The position numbers and the translations under genes are program-made. Positions 7,235 through 13,507 of a stretch of 22,056 bases of DNA are shown here, in pieces. This stretch comes from Candidatus Vogelbacteria bacterium CG10_big_fil_rev_8_21_14_0_10_51_16 (GTDB taxonomy: Bacteria; Patescibacteriota; Minisyncoccia; Phycocordibacterales; JACRKE01). The DNA lies in the NCBI GenBank assembly GCA_002774795.1, contig PCYI01000025.1, positions 71,727-93,782 on the forward strand. The letters run 5' to 3'. Under the pieces are notes generated by a model that saw nothing but the letters and a program-made list of their open reading frames with translations, was not told where the DNA came from and searched no databases. How positions within the stretch are numbered: position 1 is the stretch's first letter; each line of letters begins with the position of its first letter.

Positions 7235-8248
7235 ATGACGCAAAGCAAAGAAACAAAACTACCAGACGATCGGTTCCTCGACAGCGCTTTGCGGCCAGAC
7301 AGATGGGATGAGTATGTTGGACAGGAGGGAGTTAAGAGCAATCTAAAGATTCTTCTTCAGGCCGCAATAGAACGAGGCCATCCACCGGAGCACTTACTTT
7401 TCTATGGTCCTCCTGGACTCGGCAAAACCACCCTGGCTTACTTGGTGGCAAAAGAGCTGGAGGCTCAGATTAAGGTAACATCCGGCCCGGCTGTAGAAAA
7501 AGTGGGGGACCTTGCCTCAATCCTCACTAATCTTCAAGCGGGGGACATCCTTTTTATTGATGAAATTCACCGTTTAAATAAAGCCATTGAAGAGGTTCTT
7601 TATCCCGCCATGGAGTCCGGGTCGCTTAATATTATCATCGGCAAAGGACCGTCGGCGCGGACCATTCAGTTAGAACTTCCACCCTTTACGCTTATAGCCG
7701 CCACGACTCGGGTTGCTCTCCTTTCGTCTCCCCTGCGCTCGCGCTTCTCCGGAGGCACGTTTAGGATGGAATTTTATACAGACGAAGAAGTGTCTAGGAT
7801 TCTAGCCAGATCGGCCGACATCTTGCAGATTAAACTTAATTCGGGAGCGGCCCGTGCTATTGCTCGGCGCAGTCGGGCCACACCACGAATCGCCAACCAG
7901 TTTTTAAAACGGTGTCGTGATTACGCTCAGGTTAAAAAAGTATTGCTCGACGAGAGAGTGGTATGTGAGGCACTCGAAATGCTCGAGGTGGATGAGTTGG
8001 GTCTCACGGCCCACGACAGGCGCCTCCTTACCACGCTTATAGAAAAGTTTAATGGTGGTCCTGTGGGTCTCGGCACTCTGGCCGCCGCCACAAGCGAAGA
8101 GGTGGCCACAGTAGAGGAGGTCTACGAGCCATACCTGCTTCAGCTCGGCTTAATAGAGCGCACCCCCAGAGGTAGAGAAGCTACACCACGGGCGTACGAG
8201 CACCTTGGCTTTCCGTTGCCAAAGACAGAGCAGAGAAAACTACTTTAG
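7235..8248 (+). CDS. ruvB: Holliday junction branch-migration helicase RuvB
   Basis: A 337-residue AAA+ motor that drives branch migration with RuvA. Walker A is GPPGLGKT (58-65), Walker B ILFIDEIH (105-112), sensor 1 AATTR (155-159), and the arginine finger R170 lies in LRSRF. The usual RuvB spacer SGGTFRMEFY replaces the more common FG-hydrophobic segment but keeps the phase. The C-terminal winged-helix domain has GPVGLGTLAAA...EEVYEPYLLQLGLI and RGREATPRAYEHLG. Length matches the family. The ATG start gives the normal RPDRWDEYVGQ entry at residue 20. It stands alone on the plus strand and converges on pilB with only two bases between stops; no terminator is seen there. Confidence 0.97.
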   Translation: MTQSKETKLPDDRFLDSALRPDRWDEYVGQEGVKSNLKILLQAAIERGHPPEHLLFYGPPGLGKTTLAYLVAKELEAQIKVTSGPAVEKVGDLASILTNLQAGDILFIDEIHRLNKAIEEVLYPAMESGSLNIIIGKGPSARTIQLELPPFTLIAATTRVALLSSPLRSRFSGGTFRMEFYTDEEVSRILARSADILQIKLNSGAARAIARRSRATPRIANQFLKRCRDYAQVKKVLLDERVVCEALEMLEVDELGLTAHDRRLLTTLIEKFNGGPVGLGTLAAATSEEVATVEEVYEPYLLQLGLIERTPRGREATPRAYEHLGFPLPKTEQRKLL

Positions 8249-8250
8249 GT

Positions 8251-10050
8251 TTAGTTGCTTTCTGTGTGTAAATCCACCACGCGCTGGAGTTCTTCAAGAG
8301 AGGTGATTCCGCGGAGCGCCTTCAAGATGCCGTCTTGACGCATGTCGAGAATCCCCTGGGGTCGGGCGGCTATCACAATATCTCGCTCGCTCGGATTACG
8401 CTGGATAGCCTCTTCGACTGCTCTGTCTGTGATAATGGCTTCAAATATCGCAATGCGTCCTTTGTAGCCGATCCCCCCACAGGTCTGGCAAGTGGCAGGG
8501 CTTGAACTAGGGCGTAGGGCGTAGGGCGTAGTAGGATTCGGGTCAACAGGTTCATTGCCGTCTACTCCCTGTGGCCTACGCCCTGTGCCCTGGTTGTCTT
8601 GCCGGGGCTTCCACAGCGAAATGGTAGTAGGCATGGTTACTCCAGCTTCCAGTGGGATACTTGCCAACACCTCTTGAACCAGCTTCCACTCCTCAGGAGA
8701 CGGCGTGGCCTGAATTTTACAAGACCCACAGAGGCGACGTACTAGACGTTGAGCGAGAGCTACCGAAAGCGCGGATGTAATTACCTTTGGATTTACGCCG
8801 AGGTCAATCAAGCGCGGAAAGGAGCCAGCGGCATTGTTGGTGTGTAAGGTGGAGAACACCAAGTGGCCGGTGAGGGAGGAGTTGATAGCGATTTTTGCGG
8901 TTTCCGAGTCTCTGATTTCCCCAACCATAATGACATCTGGGTCTTGACGCAGGGCCGAACGAAGGCCCTCGAGAAAGGTGTAGCCCCGCTCATCGTTTAC
9001 TTGCGTTTGTTCAATTCCTTTAAGGTGGTACTCTATCGGGTCTTCGATAGTGATGATTTTTATCTCGGGGCTGTTGATTCTGCGCAGGGCGGCATAAAGA
9101 GTGGTAGACTTACCGCTACCGGTCGGCCCTGTGACGAGAAGCATGCCGTTCGGTCTTCTAATCTCTTGTTCGACAAGAGTGAGCAACTTGGCCTCCATGC
9201 CCATAGTTTCAAGAGAGATTTCAATCGATTCCGGGTCCAAGATGCGAAGCACCAGAGATTCGCCGAAACCGCCGGGGAGCACCGAGGTGCGGATCTCAAA
9301 CTCTTTGGCATCCAAATTTATGGTAAATCGACCGTCTTGCGCCGTTTGTTTTACGTTCAGCTTTAATCCTGAGATAAGTTTAACGCGAGAAAGAATCAAC
9401 GCGTAAGGCTCGCGGGCAAACTCAGACATGTCGTGTAAGACACCATCAAGACGAAAGCGCAGACGCACGAGCGCTTCCTGGGGTTCTATGTGAATGTCTG
9501 AGGCCCCCACCGCGATGGCGCCGGCAAGAATAATCTCGAGAATCTTTGAGACCCCCTGGCCCTGTTCTTTTTCGGAGGTTAGCACTTCGTGTATGTTTTT
9601 TTCCAGGTCGCCGATACTATTAATGCGAGACAAAAAAAACTGCAGGTGTTCGCTCGATATTTCTATCAAGCCCGCCTTAGTGTTGGCGGCATCCGAGACC
9701 TCTTTATAGCGTTCCCAAGCACGGGCGAGAGAGGTGGGAGACACCATGTATATCGTCGGTTCGTAATGCTTTCGGCGGAGGTCGTCTAATATGACCGGTA
9801 TTTGGTCGCCCTTAGGAGAGAGAGTTGCAAGAGAAAGGGTGTGGCCGGATAGTTGAAAAGCGGCCACACCTGCTTTTCGCGCTTGGTCTTCGTCGATTAG
9901 GCGAAGAGCGTCTGTGTTTATGGATGTGCGTGAAAGGTCCGCGTACAAGACCTGGTATTTTTGAGAAAGAACTTTGGCTAAGTCCTCTGCTTCTCGAAGA
10001 CGCAACTCCTCTACTTTTTTTATGCGTAATGTTTCGTCAAATTGGGGCAT
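8251..10050 (-). CDS. PilB/GspE-type secretion or type IV pilus assembly ATPase
   Basis: About 599 residues from the ATG at 10050 (MPQFDETLRIKK). An upstream in-frame start at 10161 would add residues translated from a 7-bp repeat array and is less likely. An N-terminal MshEN-like domain precedes the ATPase core: Walker A GPTGSGKST (about 308-316), Asp box TIEDPIEYHL, Walker B PDVIMVGEIRD, and His box TGHLVFSTLHT. A zinc site is formed by two CxxC pairs (RRLCGSCK and CQTCGG). The stretch between these pairs is about 75 residues, longer than usual, and contains repeat-derived sequence (see 8508-8592). The enzyme powers pilin or pseudopilin assembly from the cytoplasm. No pilin, PilC or PilT is nearby; the divergent neighbour encodes a secreted protein. 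Confidence 0.93.
   Translation of the reverse strand: MPQFDETLRIKKVEELRLREAEDLAKVLSQKYQVLYADLSRTSINTDALRLIDEDQARKAGVAAFQLSGHTLSLATLSPKGDQIPVILDDLRRKHYEPTIYMVSPTSLARAWERYKEVSDAANTKAGLIEISSEHLQFFLSRINSIGDLEKNIHEVLTSEKEQGQGVSKILEIILAGAIAVGASDIHIEPQEALVRLRFRLDGVLHDMSEFAREPYALILSRVKLISGLKLNVKQTAQDGRFTINLDAKEFEIRTSVLPGGFGESLVLRILDPESIEISLETMGMEAKLLTLVEQEIRRPNGMLLVTGPTGSGKSTTLYAALRRINSPEIKIITIEDPIEYHLKGIEQTQVNDERGYTFLEGLRSALRQDPDVIMVGEIRDSETAKIAINSSLTGHLVFSTLHTNNAAGSFPRLIDLGVNPKVITSALSVALAQRLVRRLCGSCKIQATPSPEEWKLVQEVLASIPLEAGVTMPTTISLWKPRQDNQGTGRRPQGVDGNEPVDPNPTTPYALRPSSSPATCQTCGGIGYKGRIAIFEAIITDRAVEEAIQRNPSERDIVIAARPQGILDMRQDGILKALRGITSLEELQRVVDLHTESN
8508..8592. repeat. Inverted 7-bp-period arrays inside pilB
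   Basis: TAGGGCG, TAGGGCG, TAGGGCG, TAG (8508-8530) and CTACTCC, CTGTGGC, CTACGCC, CTGTGCC, CTGG (8562-8593) are inverted themes about 30 bases apart. They encode part of the segment between the two zinc CxxC pairs, read as residues such as TGRRPQGVDGNEP and TTPYALRPSSSP on the minus strand. The reading frame is kept. Confidence 0.8.
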
Positions 10051-10060
10051 GGAGTCAGTA

Positions 10061-10102
10061 TAGCAGGTCGCAGGTGGTAGATGGCAGATAGTAAGTGGGG
10101 AT
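10061..10102. repeat. 7-bp-period array upstream of pilB
   Basis: Units TAGCAGG, TCGCAGG, TGGTAGA, TGGCAGA, TAGTAAG, TGGGGAT start 10 bases upstream of the pilB ATG. The theme matches the left arm at 4978-5019. This array would be read as the N-terminus if the longer pilB start were used, which argues for the shorter start. Confidence 0.75.
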
Positions 10103-10192
10103 AGAGAAAACAAAGATTCAAACCTCAGATTTCGAAGGGGAAGCTTGACAAACAAGAACAAGAAGTGTTGAATAGGCCAGAGCTAGAAGTCC

Positions 10193-10221
10193 TTGACAGT
10201 TCTACTATTGAGACGTACAAT
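10193..10221 (+). promoter_or_regulatory. Strong sigma70-type promoter
   Basis: TTGACA (10193-10198), a 17-base spacer, and TACAAT (10216-10221) lie 27 bases before the ATG of the Tyr/Gly-rich secreted protein. The match to consensus is 11 of 12 bases. The predicted leader is about 20 bases and lacks a Shine-Dalgarno sequence (AACCCCTT precedes the ATG). Confidence 0.8.
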
Positions 10222-10248
10222 AAACGATTGTCTCTAAACTAACCCCTT

Positions 10249-11265
10249 ATGAAAAAAATAATTAAGTTTTTAGGTATTTCTGGAGCCCTCCTATTTGGGG
10301 GCTATTTGGGTCTTTTGGGCGCCACTATTGCTGATGCCCACATTATCCCGTGCAACACATATGACCCAAACTATGGGTATGGGACATGTGACGACCACGG
10401 CAACCCGACCACTGTCTACGAAGACCCTGGTACCCCGGGCGGGAGTGTTTACATAAACTACGGCAACTCAAGCGCGAACAATACCAATTCGAGTATTTGT
10501 CAGACGAGCACCCAAGGCTCCGGCTACTACTATGATCCGGCCACCGGCACCTACACTTGGCAGGATGCCGCCACGCCCGCCAACTGTCAGTCTGGGAGCG
10601 TAAGCGCGTCCGGTAGTTACGGCGGTTCCTACGGTAATTTGCCGTGGGGAAATGCCCCAACTATGAGCCAGCCATCTACTAATTATGGTTACGGCGGATA
10701 CGGTAGCTCTGGCTACGGCGGATACTCGCCATTCGGATCTTCTTACACCGACCCATATGGTTACAGCGGCTACAGCCCCTACGACTCATCCTACGGTTAC
10801 GGTTCAGAGGGAGGATACTCTTCTAGTGGTAGTGGTGTGAGCGACTTCTTTAACATCGCTTATGGAGTTGCCGGTCTTGTGAATGCTTTTGGCGGAGGTG
10901 GTGGCGGCTCAAGCTACGGTGGCGGGTATGGGTCTTCGTATGATTACTATGGTGGCTACAGCGACTACTCTCCGTATGACTACGGCTCCTCGTATGGAGG
11001 TTACGACTCTTATGGCGAGGATTACGGTTCTTCCTATGGCTACTACGATGATTACGCCTCATCCTATGACTCTTATGGTGGTTACAGTGGATACAACGAC
11101 TACACCACCTACAACTCTTACGATTACTATGACGACTACTCCTATTATGGAGGAGGGAACGACAGCTACTTCTCCGGTGGTGGCTATGGCTGGTATGACG
11201 ACTATGGCTCTGACAGCTACGGCTCCGACAGTTACTTCTCTGGTGGCGGGTATGGATGGTATTAG
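10249..11265 (+). CDS. Secreted Tyr/Gly/Ser-rich low-complexity protein
   Basis: A 338-residue exported protein. Signal peptide at residues 1-30 (MKKIIKFLG, hydrophobic core, cleavage near ADA-H). The mature N-terminal 85 residues hold four cysteines, which could form two disulfides. From about residue 118 the chain is almost only Tyr, Gly, Ser and Asp, in SYGGY, YGSSY and DYYDDY words. One short hydrophobic island (DFFNIAYGVAGLVNAFGGGG, about 200-220) interrupts it. The last 45 residues contain two exact copies of DSYFSGGGYGWY that differ by synonymous codons, so the peptide is under selection. Such aromatic/glycine chains can be adhesive, fibre-forming or phase-separating; function here is inferred only. 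It has its own strong promoter and is divergent from pilB. Confidence 0.88.
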   Translation: MKKIIKFLGISGALLFGGYLGLLGATIADAHIIPCNTYDPNYGYGTCDDHGNPTTVYEDPGTPGGSVYINYGNSSANNTNSSICQTSTQGSGYYYDPATGTYTWQDAATPANCQSGSVSASGSYGGSYGNLPWGNAPTMSQPSTNYGYGGYGSSGYGGYSPFGSSYTDPYGYSGYSPYDSSYGYGSEGGYSSSGSGVSDFFNIAYGVAGLVNAFGGGGGGSSYGGGYGSSYDYYGGYSDYSPYDYGSSYGGYDSYGEDYGSSYGYYDDYASSYDSYGGYSGYNDYTTYNSYDYYDDYSYYGGGNDSYFSGGGYGWYDDYGSDSYGSDSYFSGGGYGWY

Positions 11266-11270
11266 AAACA

Positions 11271-11333
11271 GGAGTTAGGAAGTAGGAAGTAGGAATTAGG
11301 GGTTTTTAGTTTCTCGTATCTCGTCCTTCACGT
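11271..11333. repeat. 7-bp-period array after the Tyr/Gly-rich gene
   Basis: GGAGTTA, GGAAGTA, GGAAGTA, GGAATTA, GGGGTTT, TTAGTTT, CTCGTAT, CTCGTCC, TTCACGT run in phase from five bases after the stop codon. The unit sequence drifts along the array while the 7-base register persists. No inverted partner is seen. Confidence 0.75.
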
Positions 11334-11338
11334 TTTCT

Positions 11339-11347
11339 TGCTATAAT
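11339..11347 (+). promoter_or_regulatory. Extended -10 promoter candidate
   Basis: TGcTATAAT is a perfect extended -10 element. A good -35 is not apparent, which extended -10 promoters can tolerate. Transcription from here would place the palindromic element 11366-11490 in the 5' leader of the 11522 gene. Confidence 0.5.
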
Positions 11348-11365
11348 AGTACCTACGCAAAATGG

Positions 11366-11490
11366 CGTCTTTGCCACCGCCCATAGCGGGGCCCCGCCAA
11401 AGGCGGTGGCGAGGTAAACCGAAGCAATCCAGAATTCATGGGGGCTAAGAATAAACCTAGATTGCTTCGCACAGAACGCTCGCAAAGACG
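11366..11490. repeat. Nested palindromic repeat element
   Basis: The outer arms CGTCTTTGC (11366-11374) and GCAAAGACG (11482-11490), and the inner arms CGAAGCAATC (11420-11429) and GATTGCTTCG (11460-11469), form one dyad. This resembles the widespread intergenic palindromes that carry GAAGCAATC and GCAATGACG words. Inside the left half lies a second dyad, GCCACCGCC (11373-11381) with GGCGGTGGC (11402-11410), which itself encloses GCGGGGCCCCGC (11386-11397). The nesting suggests one palindrome inserted into another. Confidence 0.8.
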
Positions 11491-11521
11491 AGAACATTGT
11501 TTTGCGTAAGTCCTATATAAT

Positions 11522-12313
11522 ATGAACACTCTCCACGCTCAACTACTCTTAATTACAGCGCTCTTAGCTTTGCCTGCGGGGGCCTTTGCCGATGGCGGGC
11601 CGGCGCATGGGGGCGGAACGGGTTCGGCAGGCGGGTATACATACGCGCAAATGAACTCGCAGACATACCCAACATACAACAATAATCAGAACACCCAGGC
11701 GGTATTACAGAATCACAGTCAAAGCGGGCAGTACCAGGGCATGACAAACAACCCCGTGTACTACTACAACGACCAGACGCAGACAATGGCTGGTCAGGGC
11801 GTGACGAACAGCGCGTATAACTACTCGGGACACCTTTCTTCGGCCTATAACCTCTCTGTGCCTCCCTATCAACCTTATCAAGGAGCGCAAACGAATCCGT
11901 ATCTTAAATATGAAAATCCGGTAACCGGGCAGGCGCTCCAGAGCACCGCTTTGCAAAATAGTTGGACCGTAAACCTGCCGGTGCAGGCGCTCATCCCGCG
12001 GGCAGTGGCCAATACACAGGGAATCATCGCCGCTCCACAGGTGGTCGGCTTCGACGCTTACTCGTCTGTTAGTCTTGCTGGTGGCCTGCCAAGCTACTAT
12101 GGAGCAAACGTCACGCAGGGAGTGTATACCCTCTACTCTGGCGAGTCGTATGACGCAACCGCAACAGTAAACCCTCCCCTGGCCAGGGGAGGGCAGGGTG
12201 GGGTAGTGCGTAGTGGAGTGGTGAATGATTCACAGAGCGGTGGAAGCTTCCGCAACACTAACTGGCCGTTTTCTAGCGACAGCGGCCCTATCACCGGCAA
12301 CATTCCTTGGTAG
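11522..12313 (+). CDS. Secreted Gln/Asn/Tyr-rich hypothetical protein
   Basis: A 263-residue exported protein. Signal peptide at residues 1-24 (hydrophobic LLLITALLALPAGAFA, cleavage near FA-D). The mature chain opens with a Gly/His-rich stretch (GGPAHGGGTGSAGG), then about 100 residues rich in Gln, Asn, Tyr and Ser (YPTYNNNQNTQ, YYYNDQTQTM). A more ordered middle (WTVNLPVQALIPRAVANTQGIIAA) and a VTQGVYTLYSGESYDA segment may fold. Residues about 217-225 (NPPLARGGQ) are encoded by a perfect 22-bp palindrome. No known family is recognised. A TATAAT word abuts the ATG but is too close to serve as its promoter; the extended -10 at 11339 is the better candidate. Confidence 0.8.
   Translation: MNTLHAQLLLITALLALPAGAFADGGPAHGGGTGSAGGYTYAQMNSQTYPTYNNNQNTQAVLQNHSQSGQYQGMTNNPVYYYNDQTQTMAGQGVTNSAYNYSGHLSSAYNLSVPPYQPYQGAQTNPYLKYENPVTGQALQSTALQNSWTVNLPVQALIPRAVANTQGIIAAPQVVGFDAYSSVSLAGGLPSYYGANVTQGVYTLYSGESYDATATVNPPLARGGQGGVVRSGVVNDSQSGGSFRNTNWPFSSDSGPITGNIPW
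12172..12193. repeat. Perfect palindrome inside a coding region
   Basis: CCCTCCCCTGG followed by CCAGGGGAGGG, a 22-bp perfect palindrome, with GCAGGGTGGGG directly after. This resembles intergenic CCCTCCCC-type palindromic repeats, yet here it is read in frame near the C-terminus of the secreted protein. Confidence 0.75.
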
Positions 12314-12371
12314 CAAAAAACTCACGAGTTTATAACTGACTTGAGTCATCTGTACATCTCTCCCATTCCAG

Positions 12372-12695
12372 TTACTTTCCGCTTACAATACCGATTGTTT
12401 TTTCGACAAGCTTCATGCGTGCCATTAGGTCTTGAAACTCCTCGCGGTAAACCAAGTGGTGTTTTATAGACTTTGTATCTCGCTCCATTTCGTTTAGTCG
12501 TCTGTTTACACCCTTAAATTCAAACTCAAGACCACCGAGTCTCATGTCGACACCGTCAAGACGTTTGTCTACGCCATCGAAGCGTTTGTCAACTCCATCG
12601 AAACGGCGGTCAACGCCCTCGAAACCTTTCTGCACCATGATGGCGACATCTTCGAGATTTATCGACTTTAATTTCACGCGTGGAGCTTTTTTCAT
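12372..12695 (-). CDS. Small coiled-coil protein with 7-residue repeats
   Basis: A 107-residue protein. A basic N-terminus (MKKAPRVKLKSINLEDVAIMVQKG) is followed by tandem 7-residue units, FEGVDRR, FDGVDKR, FDGVDKR, LDGVDMR, then LGGLEFE and FKGVNRR. It ends in a helix (EEFQDLMARMKLVEKTIGIVSGK). The hydrophobic a/d pattern predicts a long coiled coil, probably oligomeric. Proteins of this build are frequent in Parcubacteria; their role is not known to me. The DNA contains matching 21-bp repeats. No signal peptide, so it is cytosolic. It lies alone on the minus strand, convergent with the preceding secreted-protein gene, with 58 bases between their ends. Confidence 0.82.
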   Translation of the reverse strand: MKKAPRVKLKSINLEDVAIMVQKGFEGVDRRFDGVDKRFDGVDKRLDGVDMRLGGLEFEFKGVNRRLNEMERDTKSIKHHLVYREEFQDLMARMKLVEKTIGIVSGK

Positions 12696-12811
12696 TAACT
12701 ATATTGAAAGTCATAAGGAGACGACTTACAATCATTGACAATTACGTGAACAAAGCGTAGGGTGCTTTTGGCTCAGTGGCACTTCTTTAATATTACGGAA
12801 TGGGGCAGTGC

Positions 12812-12841
12812 TTGACAATGTGCCTGGTTTTGTAATATAAT
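12812..12841 (+). promoter_or_regulatory. Consensus sigma70-type promoter
   Basis: Perfect TTGACA (12812-12817) and perfect TATAAT (12836-12841), separated by 18 bases. Transcription would begin near 12848 and cover the two-gene unit starting at 12932. This is the best consensus match in the window. Confidence 0.85.
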
Positions 12842-12917
12842 AAAGAGAGTACCCATAATTCACGCAGTCGCCCTCTATCTCCAAAAATGGTGGTAGTGGG
12901 TGGTCGCCGGAGGCCCC

Positions 12918-12924
12918 AAGGAGG
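12918..12924 (+). promoter_or_regulatory. Strong Shine-Dalgarno that fixes the start at 12932
   Basis: AAGGAGG, seven bases before the ATG at 12932. It favours this start over the in-frame ATG at 12887, which would add 15 residues ahead of a clean signal peptide. Such strong sites are scarce elsewhere in the window. Confidence 0.8.
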
Positions 12925-12931
12925 CCCATCA

Positions 12932-13507
12932 ATGAAGCTCTTTACCAATCTGGTTCTGGTTTTTGCCCTCTACGGAGGGAGTGTGGTTGAGGCGATACCG
13001 ATGCCGACCTTCATGATGCAGGTGCAGGAGGGCTTTGCCGAGGAGTTTGCCAACCGGCGACACCTCGGAATGGGGCCTTCGGCCAAGAGCCGAGAGGAGT
13101 CCCTCGCGCGAGCGCGTCAACTTGTGGACTGGCTCGCCGGCTCGAATGAGAGCCCGTGCCATCCGGAGGTGACGCGGGAGGATTACGCCTCCGCCTTGGG
13201 TTTCTCCTCGCCCGCCGAGGCGGCCCGGACGCTCAAGGACCCCACCCCCGGCAAGAGGTGGAGGTTCACGATGGTGGAGCGCGCAATTCCCGTAAAGGCA
13301 GCGAAGCGCTCTCACCTATGGCTAGGTGAGATTCGCTGGCACTATTCCGGCTTGTCGGTGGGGCAGTATTGCCTCGTTGATAGCCAGGAGAGGGTGTCAG
13401 TTGAACTCGGGCGCCTTGACGTGCTCAAGGTGCGCCCTGTCAAACAAACTGTCAAAATTCAAACGACGGTGATCAGGAGACATCACTACAAGAAGGAGCA
13501 GAAATGA
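12932..13507 (+). CDS. Secreted hypothetical protein, paralogue A
   Basis: A 191-residue exported protein with a signal peptide at residues 1-21 (MKLFTNLVLVFALYGGSVVEA). Residues 57-184 form a module shared with the next gene: ARARQLVDWLAGSN, SPCH, TREDYASALGF, SPAEAARTLKD, PGKRWRF, and VGQYCLVD. The family is not recognised. Invariant Trp, Cys and His residues suggest a small folded domain rather than a low-complexity chain. The C-terminus is basic (IRRHHYKKEQK). It is the first gene of a two-gene unit with a consensus promoter, strong Shine-Dalgarno and an ATGA overlap with the second gene. Base composition is visibly more GC-rich than that of the flanking genes. Confidence 0.82.
   Translation: MKLFTNLVLVFALYGGSVVEAIPMPTFMMQVQEGFAEEFANRRHLGMGPSAKSREESLARARQLVDWLAGSNESPCHPEVTREDYASALGFSSPAEAARTLKDPTPGKRWRFTMVERAIPVKAAKRSHLWLGEIRWHYSGLSVGQYCLVDSQERVSVELGRLDVLKVRPVKQTVKIQTTVIRRHHYKKEQK

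Noticed and set aside
10051..10161. Longer pilB start adding 37 residues
   Set aside because: The added residues (LTICHLPPATCYTDS) are translations of a 7-bp array also found between genes; the ATG at 10050 starts the family-like sequence.
11516..11521. TATAAT as the promoter -10 for the 11522 gene
   Set aside because: It abuts the start codon, so transcription would begin inside the gene, and no -35 is at proper distance.
12318..12331. AAACTC-ac-GAGTTT as a terminator between convergent genes
   Set aside because: A two-base loop and A/T-rich stem make a stable hairpin unlikely, and no T-run follows.
12887..12931. Upstream ATG for paralogue A
   Set aside because: It would put 15 Gly/Arg-rich residues ahead of the signal peptide, while AAGGAGG is correctly spaced from the ATG at 12932.
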